DNA of 21,022 nucleotides from a virus: IMG/VR virus record IMGVR_UViG_3300034374_001272, positions 1-21,022 of that record; one strand, 5' to 3'. The notes beneath the pieces are model-generated. The model ran no database searches. It was not told where the DNA came from and was given only the letters and a program-made list of their open reading frames with translations. Within the stretch, counting starts at the first letter, position 1. Every line of letters begins with the position of its first letter. The position numbers were made by a program, and so were the translations under genes. Below are positions 6,670-14,100 of this stretch, one piece after another.

Positions 6670-7079
6670 AACGTACCTATCGCAGTGGCCTTGAAGAAGA
6701 GGCTGCTGCATTCCTTAAGTCTAGACAAAAGAAGGTAGAGTATGAGAAGCTAAAGATTGAATGGGAAGATCTTAAGTATCGTACCTATACACCAGACTTT
6801 GAGTTAGACAATGGCATCATCATCGAAACGAAGGGTATCTTTAGTGCATCAGATAGACGTAAGCATCTTGAAATACAAAGACAACACCCTAAATTAGATA
6901 TTCGTTTTGTGTTTAGTAATGCTAATGCAAAACTTTACAAAGGAGCTAAGTCTAGATATTGTGATTGGTGTGAGAACCATAACTTCAAGTGGGCGCACCG
7001 TGTCATACCAGAAGGTTGGCTACTAGAGAAAGGTAATCGTATGAAAGATCAACGGCTCAAAGTTAACAGGAGAGTATGA
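6654..7079 (+). CDS. T7-type endonuclease I (Holliday-junction resolvase), apparent ATT start
   Basis: The frame (positions divisible by 3) opens after the stop at 6636 and encodes a clear homologue of T7 gp3: YRSGLEEE, then YTPDF, IIIETKG, and DIRFVFSNANAKLYKG. The catalytic set is E14, D48, E58 and K60; the D-to-E-to-K spacing of 10 and 2 is the same as T7 (D55, E65, K67). It resolves branched replication and recombination intermediates before packaging. No ATG, GTG or TTG lies upstream of the conserved domain. AGAGGA at 6641-6646 lies 7 bases before an ATT at 6654, giving 141 aa, close to the 149 aa of T7 gp3. I therefore choose ATT. The start region lies inside the end of the AT-rich gene, and the stop overlaps the next ATG. 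Confidence 0.88.
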   Translation: MRKHLKRTYRSGLEEEAAAFLKSRQKKVEYEKLKIEWEDLKYRTYTPDFELDNGIIIETKGIFSASDRRKHLEIQRQHPKLDIRFVFSNANAKLYKGAKSRYCDWCENHNFKWAHRVIPEGWLLEKGNRMKDQRLKVNRRV

Positions 7080-7426
7080 TGAAATTTAAACTAAACCCAG
7101 GAGAAGTAGCGCTTGTGTTGTCACCTCTTGAAGATGAAAATGGTTGGACTGGTGTTCTAACTACATCTATATCTGTTGGGCCTGAGTATGAAAGAGAAGC
7201 TATGGGTTTTGCAATGGAGACAGCCGTTACTATGGTAGCCACTACAAACTTTATAGAGGACAATCCAGATCTTATGGAAGAGATTGACTTTTATAAAGAG
7301 GTTATTATAAAGGAAATGTTTCCTGCACAGTATGCTGCTACACTAAACGAAATAGATAGTGTGTATACAAAAGATGGTAACATCATAACGTTGAACAGAT
7401 TCACTAAGACACAGGGTAACGCATGA
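7076..7426 (+). CDS. Hypothetical protein, 116 aa
   Basis: It begins with ATGATG overlapping the endonuclease I stop, with AGGAGAG at about 7068-7074 as a good ribosome binding site. The sequence suggests a small alpha/beta protein: a KFKLNPGEVALVLSP strand region, WTGVLTTSISVGPEY, then a long amphipathic helix (EAMGFAMETAVTMVATTNF) and an acidic stretch (EDNPDLMEEIDFYKEV). There are no cysteines and no membrane segment. I recall similar ~115-aa proteins near phage endonuclease and DUF3310 genes but know no function. The end overlaps the next gene as ATGA, so coupling with the DUF3310 protein is likely. Confidence 0.7.
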   Translation: MMKFKLNPGEVALVLSPLEDENGWTGVLTTSISVGPEYEREAMGFAMETAVTMVATTNFIEDNPDLMEEIDFYKEVIIKEMFPAQYAATLNEIDSVYTKDGNIITLNRFTKTQGNA

Positions 7427-7656
7427 GTGATATAGATCCAGTGAACAAACCTATTCACTATAATCAAGCAAAGATAGAATGCATAGATGCAATAGAAGCT
7501 ATGACAGAAAATATGTCAGGCTACCTTGCACCACAAGCAGCAAATGTCTTAAAGTATATGTGGCGGTGTGAATACAAGAATGGCTTGGAAGATATAGATA
7601 AAGCTATTTGGTATTTAAACAGAATGCGTAAGCGCTGGGTTGAGAAACACAAATGA
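7423..7656 (+). CDS. DUF3310 family protein, 77 aa
   Basis: The order DPVNKPIHYNQ, IECIDAIEAM, NVLKYMWRCEYKNGLEDIDKAIWYLNRM is the DUF3310 signature, present across nearly the full length, which is usual for this family. DUF3310 proteins are widespread in phages of many hosts and are often labelled 'nucleotide kinase-like' in databases, although I know of no kinase motif in them and see no Walker A here. Its setting beside a MazG-like gene and ribonucleotide reductase is consistent with a role in nucleotide metabolism, but that is only context. It overlaps the genes on both sides as ATGA. Confidence 0.88.
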   Translation: MSDIDPVNKPIHYNQAKIECIDAIEAMTENMSGYLAPQAANVLKYMWRCEYKNGLEDIDKAIWYLNRMRKRWVEKHK

Positions 7657-7823
7657 GCAAGAAGTTTAGCATTACATATCTCATTGAGGTTGATGATAAC
7701 AACAATATACTTTCTTCTTTTGACGACAATCATGAGGAAGATATATATGATCTAATAACAAATGTCATGTATGATGTAGATGACGTTAAGATAGAAAACT
7801 TAGTAGTGAAGGAACGAGGATGA
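7653..7823 (+). CDS. Small acidic hypothetical protein, 56 aa
   Basis: ATG at 7653 overlaps the DUF3310 stop (ATGA), and the TGA at 7821-7823 overlaps the next ATG. The product starts MSKKFSITYLIEVDD and is rich in Asp, Glu and Asn (DDNNN, FDDNHEEDIYD), ending VKIENLVVKERG. Two beta-prone ends with an acidic helical middle suggest a small ferredoxin-like or beta-alpha-beta fold. I do not recognise it. Exact overlap coupling at both ends is the main reason to accept it as a gene. Confidence 0.65.
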   Translation: MSKKFSITYLIEVDDNNNILSSFDDNHEEDIYDLITNVMYDVDDVKIENLVVKERG

Positions 7824-8200
7824 TAAGTAGAGAAGACTTAGAGAACATGGGATACTACGAAATGTTTCCTGATGCAGAACCTACGGACTGGACAAAGTAT
7901 TATTCTAGTTGGGTTGAGAAGATGATCTTGACAGAAGGACAAGAACGTATATATGAAAATACGCTAGGTCTTTTTGGGGAAGCAGGTGAGGTAGCTGAGA
8001 AGTTAAAGAAACGTATTCGTGACAATAACTCTTTTACCAACGAAGAGATTATGCAAGAGATAGGTGACGTTGTATTCTACGCTACAGCATTAGCCAACAT
8101 ATACGGCAAAGGCTTGCATGAAGTAATACAACTTAATATTAAAAAGCTAGAAGACAGACAAAAGAGAAATAAACTAAGAGGAAGTGGGGATAAGAGATGA
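7820..8200 (+). CDS. MazG-like nucleoside triphosphate pyrophosphohydrolase, 126 aa
   Basis: The protein has the MazG motif: GLFGEAGEVAEKLKK (E-x2-E pattern, residues about 51-65), followed by EIGDVVFYATALA (E-x2-D, about 81-93) and LNIKKLEDRQKRNKLRGSGD at the C-terminus, which matches single-domain phage MazG proteins. These all-alpha enzymes hydrolyse NTPs or dNTPs to monophosphates with Mg2+ held by the acidic residues. In phages they have been proposed to act on nucleotide pools or on (p)ppGpp, and the substrate cannot be told from sequence. AAGGA at 7809-7813 gives a good ribosome binding site. It overlaps the ribonucleotide reductase gene by 4 bases (ATGA), which supports a joint role in nucleotide supply. 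Confidence 0.88.
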   Translation: MISREDLENMGYYEMFPDAEPTDWTKYYSSWVEKMILTEGQERIYENTLGLFGEAGEVAEKLKKRIRDNNSFTNEEIMQEIGDVVFYATALANIYGKGLHEVIQLNIKKLEDRQKRNKLRGSGDKR

Positions 8201-10095
8201 ACAATTATTTTCCAACAGATTATCAAGCATTCATACATAAGTCACGGTATGCCAAATACTTTGACGGTAAAGGACGTGAGTCTTGGAGCGACACAGTTGA
8301 GCGCTACATGGACAATGTAGTGCGCCCTAAGCTAGGTGACGATACGTATGTTAACAGCATTCGTGATGCTATCTTAAACCTAGAGGTCATGCCATCTATG
8401 AGGGCCATGATGACTGCTGGCCCAGCACTAGATCGTGACAATACTGCAGGGTATAACTGTAGCTACCTACCCGTAGATGACCCTAAGTCCTTCGATGAGG
8501 CTATGTTCATCTTGCTTTGTGGCACTGGTGTTGGCTTCAGTGTTGAGAGGCAGTACATCAGTAAGCTCCCTGAAATCCCTACTCTCTTCCAGAGCGATAC
8601 CACTATCGTTGTCAAGGACAGTAAGGAGGGATGGGCTAAGGCGTTTAGACAATTGTTGGCACTCCTGTGGGCTGGCGAGATCCCCCAATGGGATGTCTCT
8701 AAGGTACGTCCTGCAGGTGCAAGACTTAAAACGTTTGGCGGTAGAGCATCAGGCCCAGCGCCTCTCGTTGAATTGTTTAACTTTACTGTACAGACATTCA
8801 AGAACGCACAAGGGCGTAAGCTGTCTAGCGTAGAGTGCCATGACCTGATGTGTTTCATTGGTCAGATTGTAGTTGTAGGTGGTGTTCGCCGTAGTGCCAT
8901 GATCTCTTTGTCTAACCTCAGTGATGACCGTATGCGTCACGCTAAGTCAGGACAGTGGTGGGAGACTGCAGCGCATCGTGCCTTAGCCAATAACTCTGTA
9001 GCTTACACTGAGAAGCCAGACATGGAAACGTTTATGCGTGAGTGGCTTGCCTTAGTTGAGAGTAAATCAGGTGAGAGAGGAATATTCAATCGTGAAGCAT
9101 CTAAGAAGCAAGCTGCAAAGAATGGTAGGCGAGATCCAGAGTATCATTTTGGGACTAACCCGTGTAGTGAAATCATCTTGCGCCCGTATCAGTTCTGTAA
9201 TCTTACAGAAGTTGTTGTCAGGGCTACAGATACTATTGAAGACCTTGAGCGAAAGGTACGTGTTGCAACAATTCTGGGAACTATACAATCCTCCTACACT
9301 AAGTTCCCCTACTTGCGGAAAGTGTGGCAGAATAATACTGAAGAGGAAAGACTGCTGGGAGTGTCGCTAACAGGTATCATGGACAACCGCCTGATGACAC
9401 ATAAGAACAAAGGCTTAGAAAAAACATTGGAGCACCTAAAGAATGTCGCCATTTCTACTAATGCTGAACTTGCTGGTCGTCTTAACATACCGCCCTCTGT
9501 TGCGATTAGCTGCGTTAAACCATCGGGAACAGTCTCGCAGTTGGTTGACTCCAGCAGTGGCATCCATGCTCGTCACTCTCCATATTATGTCCGTACTGTA
9601 CGTGGTGACAATAAAGATCCCCTAACAAAGATGATGATTGATCAGGGTATACCTAATGAACCATGCGTACATAAAGGAGATACCACTACTGTATTTAGCT
9701 TTCCACAGAAGTCACCAGCAGGTGCAATAACACGTAACGATATGACAGCCGTAGAGCAACTAGAGATGTGGCTAACGTATCAGCGACACTGGTGTGAGCA
9801 TAAACCTAGTGTGACGATCTCAGTTCGTGACAGTGAGTGGTTAGCTGTAGGTGCATTTGTGTATGAGCACTTTGATGAAATGTCTGGTGTGTCTTTCTTG
9901 CCTCATTCTGATCATACTTATCAGCAAGCACCCTATCAGGATTGTACTAAAGAAGAATACGAAGAGTTGCTAGAGAGAATGCCAACTAATGTAAACTGGT
10001 CAAAGCTATCTGATTATGAGCAAGAAGATAATACAATTAGTATGCAGACGATGGCCTGTTCTGGTGACGTATGCGAAATCGTAGACCTAGTATAG
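8197..10095 (+). CDS. Adenosylcobalamin-dependent (class II) ribonucleotide reductase
   Basis: This 632-aa protein resembles the monomeric class II reductases (Lactobacillus RTPR type). The active-site pattern is FGTNPCSEIIL, with N321, thiyl-radical C323 and E325. The reducible pair would be C88 (YNCSY) and C334 (QFCNL); C323 and C334 are 11 apart, as C408 and C419 are in RTPR. A C-terminal C621-x4-C626 pair serves as the thiol shuttle re-reduced by thioredoxin. Other family segments are LLCGTGVGFSVER (106-118), VKPSGTVSQL and SSGIHARHSPYY. No separate small subunit is needed, and none is seen next to it. It converts ribonucleotides (probably triphosphates) to deoxyribonucleotides and depends on host B12. 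It overlaps mazG by 4 bases and the DUF1289 gene by 25. Confidence 0.93.
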   Translation: MNNYFPTDYQAFIHKSRYAKYFDGKGRESWSDTVERYMDNVVRPKLGDDTYVNSIRDAILNLEVMPSMRAMMTAGPALDRDNTAGYNCSYLPVDDPKSFDEAMFILLCGTGVGFSVERQYISKLPEIPTLFQSDTTIVVKDSKEGWAKAFRQLLALLWAGEIPQWDVSKVRPAGARLKTFGGRASGPAPLVELFNFTVQTFKNAQGRKLSSVECHDLMCFIGQIVVVGGVRRSAMISLSNLSDDRMRHAKSGQWWETAAHRALANNSVAYTEKPDMETFMREWLALVESKSGERGIFNREASKKQAAKNGRRDPEYHFGTNPCSEIILRPYQFCNLTEVVVRATDTIEDLERKVRVATILGTIQSSYTKFPYLRKVWQNNTEEERLLGVSLTGIMDNRLMTHKNKGLEKTLEHLKNVAISTNAELAGRLNIPPSVAISCVKPSGTVSQLVDSSSGIHARHSPYYVRTVRGDNKDPLTKMMIDQGIPNEPCVHKGDTTTVFSFPQKSPAGAITRNDMTAVEQLEMWLTYQRHWCEHKPSVTISVRDSEWLAVGAFVYEHFDEMSGVSFLPHSDHTYQQAPYQDCTKEEYEELLERMPTNVNWSKLSDYEQEDNTISMQTMACSGDVCEIVDLV

Positions 10096-10268
10096 GGTCT
10101 ATACCATCTCCCTGCATAAAGGTCTGTCGTATAGAAAAGGATGGATACTGTGCGGGGTGTAAAAGAACCATTGACGAAATACGTGAATGGAGTATAATCA
10201 GTGAAGATGAACAGAAAAAACTTCTGTTTAAATTAGCATGGAGAAAGAAGGAGAAAGCCCATGATTGA
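10071..10268 (+). CDS. DUF1289 small cysteine-motif protein, 65 aa
   Basis: The core SPCIKVCRIEKDGYCAGCKR (residues 13-32), followed by TIDEIREW, is the DUF1289 signature, with four cysteines C15, C19, C27 and C30 all kept. The family is common as small stand-alone proteins in alpha- and gammaproteobacteria; the cysteines are presumed to bind a metal or Fe-S centre, but the function is not established. The start ATG lies 25 bases inside the reductase gene, with GGTGA about 5 bases before it. Residues 46-65 are a charged helix. Co-expression with a thiol-dependent reductase makes a redox-linked role possible, which is only inference. It was probably acquired from a host. It overlaps the next gene by 8 bases. 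Confidence 0.87.
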   Translation: MRNRRPSIGSIPSPCIKVCRIEKDGYCAGCKRTIDEIREWSIISEDEQKKLLFKLAWRKKEKAHD

Positions 10269-10410
10269 AACTCTTGTAATGTTAGTAGCTGCAGGTGGAA
10301 TATTTATTGGCACTGTAGTTGAAGTGGTAGAGCCAGCAGTAGATTATACTGTTGATCAAATTACTCATGCCTATGAGTACATCGACGGAGAGCTTAACCC
10401 AGAATCCTAA
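10261..10410 (+). CDS. Small membrane peptide, 49 aa
   Basis: It starts within the end of the DUF1289 gene (8-base overlap), with GGAGA at about 10249-10253 as ribosome binding site. Residues 3-20 (TLVMLVAAGGIFIGTVV) form one hydrophobic segment long enough to cross the inner membrane; the rest is acidic (EVVEPAVDYTVDQ, EYIDGELNPES) and probably cytoplasmic or periplasmic. There is no signal-peptidase or lipobox site. Function unknown; small membrane peptides in phages can affect lysis or superinfection. The last codon is directly followed by the terminator region, so this is the end of the transcription unit. Confidence 0.6.
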   Translation: MIETLVMLVAAGGIFIGTVVEVVEPAVDYTVDQITHAYEYIDGELNPES

Positions 10411-10420
10411 AAATAAAAAT

Positions 10421-10449
10421 AGCCTAGCAGTCGATGTGATTGCTAGGCT
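10421..10449. terminator. Hairpin terminator, bidirectional, stronger for the minus strand
   Basis: AGCCTAGCA (10421-10429) and TGCTAGGCT (10441-10449) form a perfect 9-bp stem around an 11-base loop. On the plus strand it is followed by TTATTATG, a modest U-rich tail. On the minus strand, leaving the hairpin at 10421, the transcript reads A-UUUUU-A-UUUUU-A (10420-10408), a much better intrinsic-terminator tail. It lies 10 bases after the stop of the membrane peptide gene and 21 bases before the endonuclease VII-like gene. Confidence 0.8.
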
Positions 10450-10470
10450 TTATTATGTACTGGAGTTACT

Positions 10471-10908
10471 ATGCAACTAGATCTATTCCCTTCTACTCTA
10501 ACATACGTAGAACCAAACAAGGAAGATGAGGTTTATTTTTGTAGGAAGTGTGAGCAACATAAGGAGCCTAGTGCTTTTAATCCTAGCACTTTATTAGTAT
10601 TTAGAAACGATACTAAAGCTAGAAAGTCTGGAAGGGGTCAAGCTGTATGGTGTAGGAGTTGTAGTAAAGAATACAACATAGGAAAAAAGATAGCTGAAAG
10701 CCAAGCTAAACCTAAGCCTACAAAACCTTCACCGTGTGATTGCTGTTCTAAGATTATGCAACCTAATATGTTGTACTTAGACCACGATCATATAACTTAT
10801 AAATTTAGAGGTTGGCTGTGTCGCTCTTGTAACAGTGGCATAGGCGGCTTAGGAGATACAATAGAGGGGTTACAGAGGGCAATTAAATATTTAGAGAGCA
10901 GCCAATGA
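10471..10908 (+). CDS. Endonuclease VII-like recombination nuclease, 145 aa
   Basis: The C-terminal half carries the endonuclease VII (His-Me finger) core: C89/C92 (PCDCCSK), the LDHDH catalytic segment at 103-107, then LCRSCNSGIGGLGD (C117, C120, catalytic-type N121) and a helix GLQRAIKYL. The N-terminal half has a second cysteine set (C24-x2-C27, C61-x2-C64), as often seen in phage endonuclease VII-domain proteins. T4 endonuclease VII resolves Holliday junctions and trims branches during packaging; relatives can also be homing nucleases. This gene lies outside the coupled replication operon, after the terminator, with its own ribosome binding site (TGGAG at about 10460-10464). It overlaps the next small gene as ATGA. 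Free-standing mobility cannot be excluded. Confidence 0.85.
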   Translation: MQLDLFPSTLTYVEPNKEDEVYFCRKCEQHKEPSAFNPSTLLVFRNDTKARKSGRGQAVWCRSCSKEYNIGKKIAESQAKPKPTKPSPCDCCSKIMQPNMLYLDHDHITYKFRGWLCRSCNSGIGGLGDTIEGLQRAIKYLESSQ

Positions 10909-11111
10909 AACTAGAACAAGAAGCTAGGGAGCACCTAGTCAAAAAGAGAATGCAGTTTAAAGAGCAACTACGTGAGTATGCGGCTTACTTAGAGGACTAC
11001 ATAGACAAAAGCTTAAACCCCTGCCACGAAACAGAACAAGCTAAGATACATCTACAAGCTTGTGTGTTATGGGCAGAGGAGTCAGCCGAATGTCACAGCA
11101 CTAGAAACTAG
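10905..11111 (+). CDS. Small helical protein resembling the Acb2/Tad1 family (possible anti-CBASS), 68 aa
   Basis: This 68-aa, mostly helical protein has a charged first helix (residues 1-35, ending YAAYLEDYID), a turn SLNPC, and a second helix HETEQAKIHLQACVLWAEESAECH. The pattern 'xLExxI ... E/R-x-x-x-A-x-x-x-L-x-x-A/C-x-x-W-A' is reminiscent of short phage proteins of the Acb2/Tad1 hexamer-domain family, which sequester cyclic nucleotides used by CBASS and Thoeris defences. The match is from memory and covers few residues, so it is a hypothesis. It may simply be a small DNA-metabolism protein. It is coupled to the endonuclease VII-like gene (ATGA). Its 3' end overlaps the end of the convergent 1172-aa gene by 11 bases. 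Confidence 0.55.
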   Translation: MKLEQEAREHLVKKRMQFKEQLREYAAYLEDYIDKSLNPCHETEQAKIHLQACVLWAEESAECHSTRN

Positions 11112-14100
11112 CTGCTGCATCGTATGCTTCTTTTAAGTAGTCTGCATATTCCATAAACAAATCTAACTCAGCGAAACTGTAATCCTCTAAGCTACCAGTA
11201 ACACCAAAGATGTCTTTCATGGCTCTTGCAGTTTCGTTGCGTATCTCTTTATTATGTTTACTATTGGCTTTATTTACCATAAGTAAATGCGCGTTTTTGC
11301 TACCTGTATATCCTTTGCTTATGCGCTCTTTTATTTGAGACTTAGCGTCACGCATAACCTTCTTAAGCATAGCACGTCTTTGCGTCAAGGTTCCTTCATT
11401 AAACTCTTTTGTTAGAAGAAGCTTATTTGTTTGTTGTTCTAATACAGGTGCAAGCATAGAGTTTAACATCTTATCATAGGCAGGTATTTTAGTACGCTCA
11501 TTTGCTGCCCACGGGAACATCTCTGCCATAGAATAAGACTTCTCTGCAGCAGTACGTCCTTGCTTTATAGTTAAGCCAAAGATACGAGCAAAAGGATTAG
11601 GATCATATACATCCCCTTCGCGTGTAGCTACTCTTAGCTCTTCACCAATTCTTTTTCCTCCTATACCAAGATCTGCTGCTGTAACAGAATCTGCAGCATC
11701 AATAAATGCTTCTAAAACATTATCAATGTATTTGGTAGCCGATTGAGTAAAGAGGCTGAAGCTATCTGCTTGACGTACATCCTTAGCTGTATCAGTACCC
11801 GTAGCAAAACCAATAAGCTTATTAAACGCATCTATAGGACGTGTAAAGCCAGCCGTAAAGTTACCTGCTGCTTTAGCAAACCCATCAAGTGTAGCACCTC
11901 TTGCGCCTTCGTCATTGTTAAGTAAGATGTCAAGTACATTGTTTATATCATTACCAAACTGTGTATCCTTTGAGATCTGACCTATAGCTACTTGAGTAAG
12001 TATCTCTTGTCTAAGCTCTGGCGGTACATCTTCTCCATTACGCTTCATATTAAAGATGCGCCCTGCAGCTAAGAAGGTAGAGAAGGGGAACATATTCTTA
12101 AAGTCTACGATGGTACCACCACCTACGTCTACTTCATACACACCCAAGCCTTGTTCTCTACGTTCCTTGTCATATTCAGACGAGAGTAATATAGCAGTAC
12201 TGCCTATAGTAGCGCGTGACCACGCCTCACCTACTGATATATCTCTAGTAGGTTCTTGCCTAGTTATCTTTTTATAGACTGGCTTAAGGAATAACTCTGG
12301 AAAAGCAAGAGGTGACCACTGATATGCTGTAGCTACAACGTTATTCATAAACCTACCAAAAGGAATAATTGTACCCAAACCCGGTGTATTAGATGCAGAC
12401 TCAACTATTTTTGCTAGGCCACGTAAAAGCTCTGGCTGTTCTCCTGTGGTATAATCCTTGGCGTATACAGACTTAAGAGTTGTGTCTAGTGCAGCTTGAA
12501 TTACAGATTCATCAATGACTTCCTCGCTAGATAGTAAAGCTTCCTTCAAAGTCATCTTCTTTTCTAGGCGTAAATACTTATCCAGTTCCCCCATAAACAT
12601 CTGGGATTTAGTAAAGCTGTCCTGAACACTAACACCTGTAATATTATTAGCAGCATTAGCAGAGGCTTCCATTACTCTATAGACAGGATTGCTAGGATCT
12701 ATGCCATACTTCTCAGCCTTCCTATCTACTCCACCTGCCATAGTTTCAAGCAAGATCTTCTGCGCGTCTTTGTTCTCATCTAAGAACTTCATATATGCAT
12801 CATAGGTAGTGTAAGGGTCTAACAAGTTACGGATCTTTTGTACTTGCAACATGCGTAAAGCAGACGCCCTTCTAAAGCTCTCCTGTGCTGCCACCTTATC
12901 TATAGGTAATTGAGCTAAGCCCTTTGTCATCAAGGCTGTAGAGCTAAATAGATCAGCCATAGTTTGACCCATAGAGAACATACCAAAACCAGAAACGTTC
13001 AGCGCTGTAGTAGCAGGGGATGAAACAAGTAGACGTTTCCAGACAGACTGACCATAGCGTAAAGGCTGAGACTCCTTAGCTTTCTTAGCTTCCCTTGCAT
13101 CAATGCCCTCTACTTGATCTGCTATTTTCTTAGCTGCAGCTACAAGTCCAGAATCCATAAGCTTGCTTAGTTGTGATGCTACATTCAACGTCTTACCAGC
13201 TTCACTTAAACGTGCAGCCATAAGATCCCCTAGTTTTACACGTGATCCTGAGAGATTCCCAAACTGAAAGGATGTATATTTACCCATAAGTTTGTTGATT
13301 TCTTTCAACTCATCTTGTGTTAGAGAGTTTGCAACGTTTGTTATAATGTCAGATACGTGTATCTCTTTGCCAATTCTATAGCCCTTATCTCTAAAGAATC
13401 CTGCAAGACCCCCTATCTCACCTTTATCGTTAGGCTCACCAAATATCATCTCTTTAATGAGAGAAGAATCATCAAGGTTTTTATAACCAGGTGTACCCTT
13501 TTCTACCTTAGCATTCCATTTATCAATTGCTTCAGTTAAAGCCTTAGCTGCTTCAGGAGCTTCTTCCTTTTTTATAATAGGGGCATATTGATTGATAGTA
13601 TCTGCAGTAAGCTTATCAAATTCCTTTGTTGTATCTTCAAGTCCTGACTTACCCTTAAACTTTCTAAATGCTAATTGCGTACCACCAGCAACACCACCCA
13701 GCAAAGAAGAGAACCCTGTCTGTAGAAGACTATAAGACTCTTGAGATCCTACTTCTAACTCAGCTTGTTGTGCCATAACATCTTGCAGCACAGCAGCCGT
13801 AGCATCCAGTGCAGTGGTTTGTGCTAGTGATCCTTTCAGTCCTAGCTTTTCTAAACTAGATATACCTGCGTCCTCAAAAAGCTCACGTTGCGCTGATCTC
13901 ATGGCATCCTTAGCCATAGCGCGTCTGCCTTCTTTTTGTATCTTCTTGCTTACGCTTTTATACACACCCGCTTGTGCACGTGAACTCATGCCTTGAGCGG
14001 CAGCACGTTTTGCAGCCTCTCTACCTGCCTCTATAGCAGCTTTCTTTACAGCCTCTTTAGTTGCACCTGACTGCAGAGCCTCACGCCCAGCGCGGCGTAC

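Noticed and set aside
8463-8858. Minus-strand ORF of 131 aa inside ribonucleotide reductase
   Set aside because: It is antisense to a strongly conserved enzyme, and its composition (Ser, Leu, Arg, Pro) is typical of a shadow frame.
10428-10456. TATTAT at 10451-10456 as a promoter for the endonuclease VII-like gene
   Set aside because: No acceptable -35 box lies 16-18 bases upstream, and the sequence is explained by the terminator's tail.
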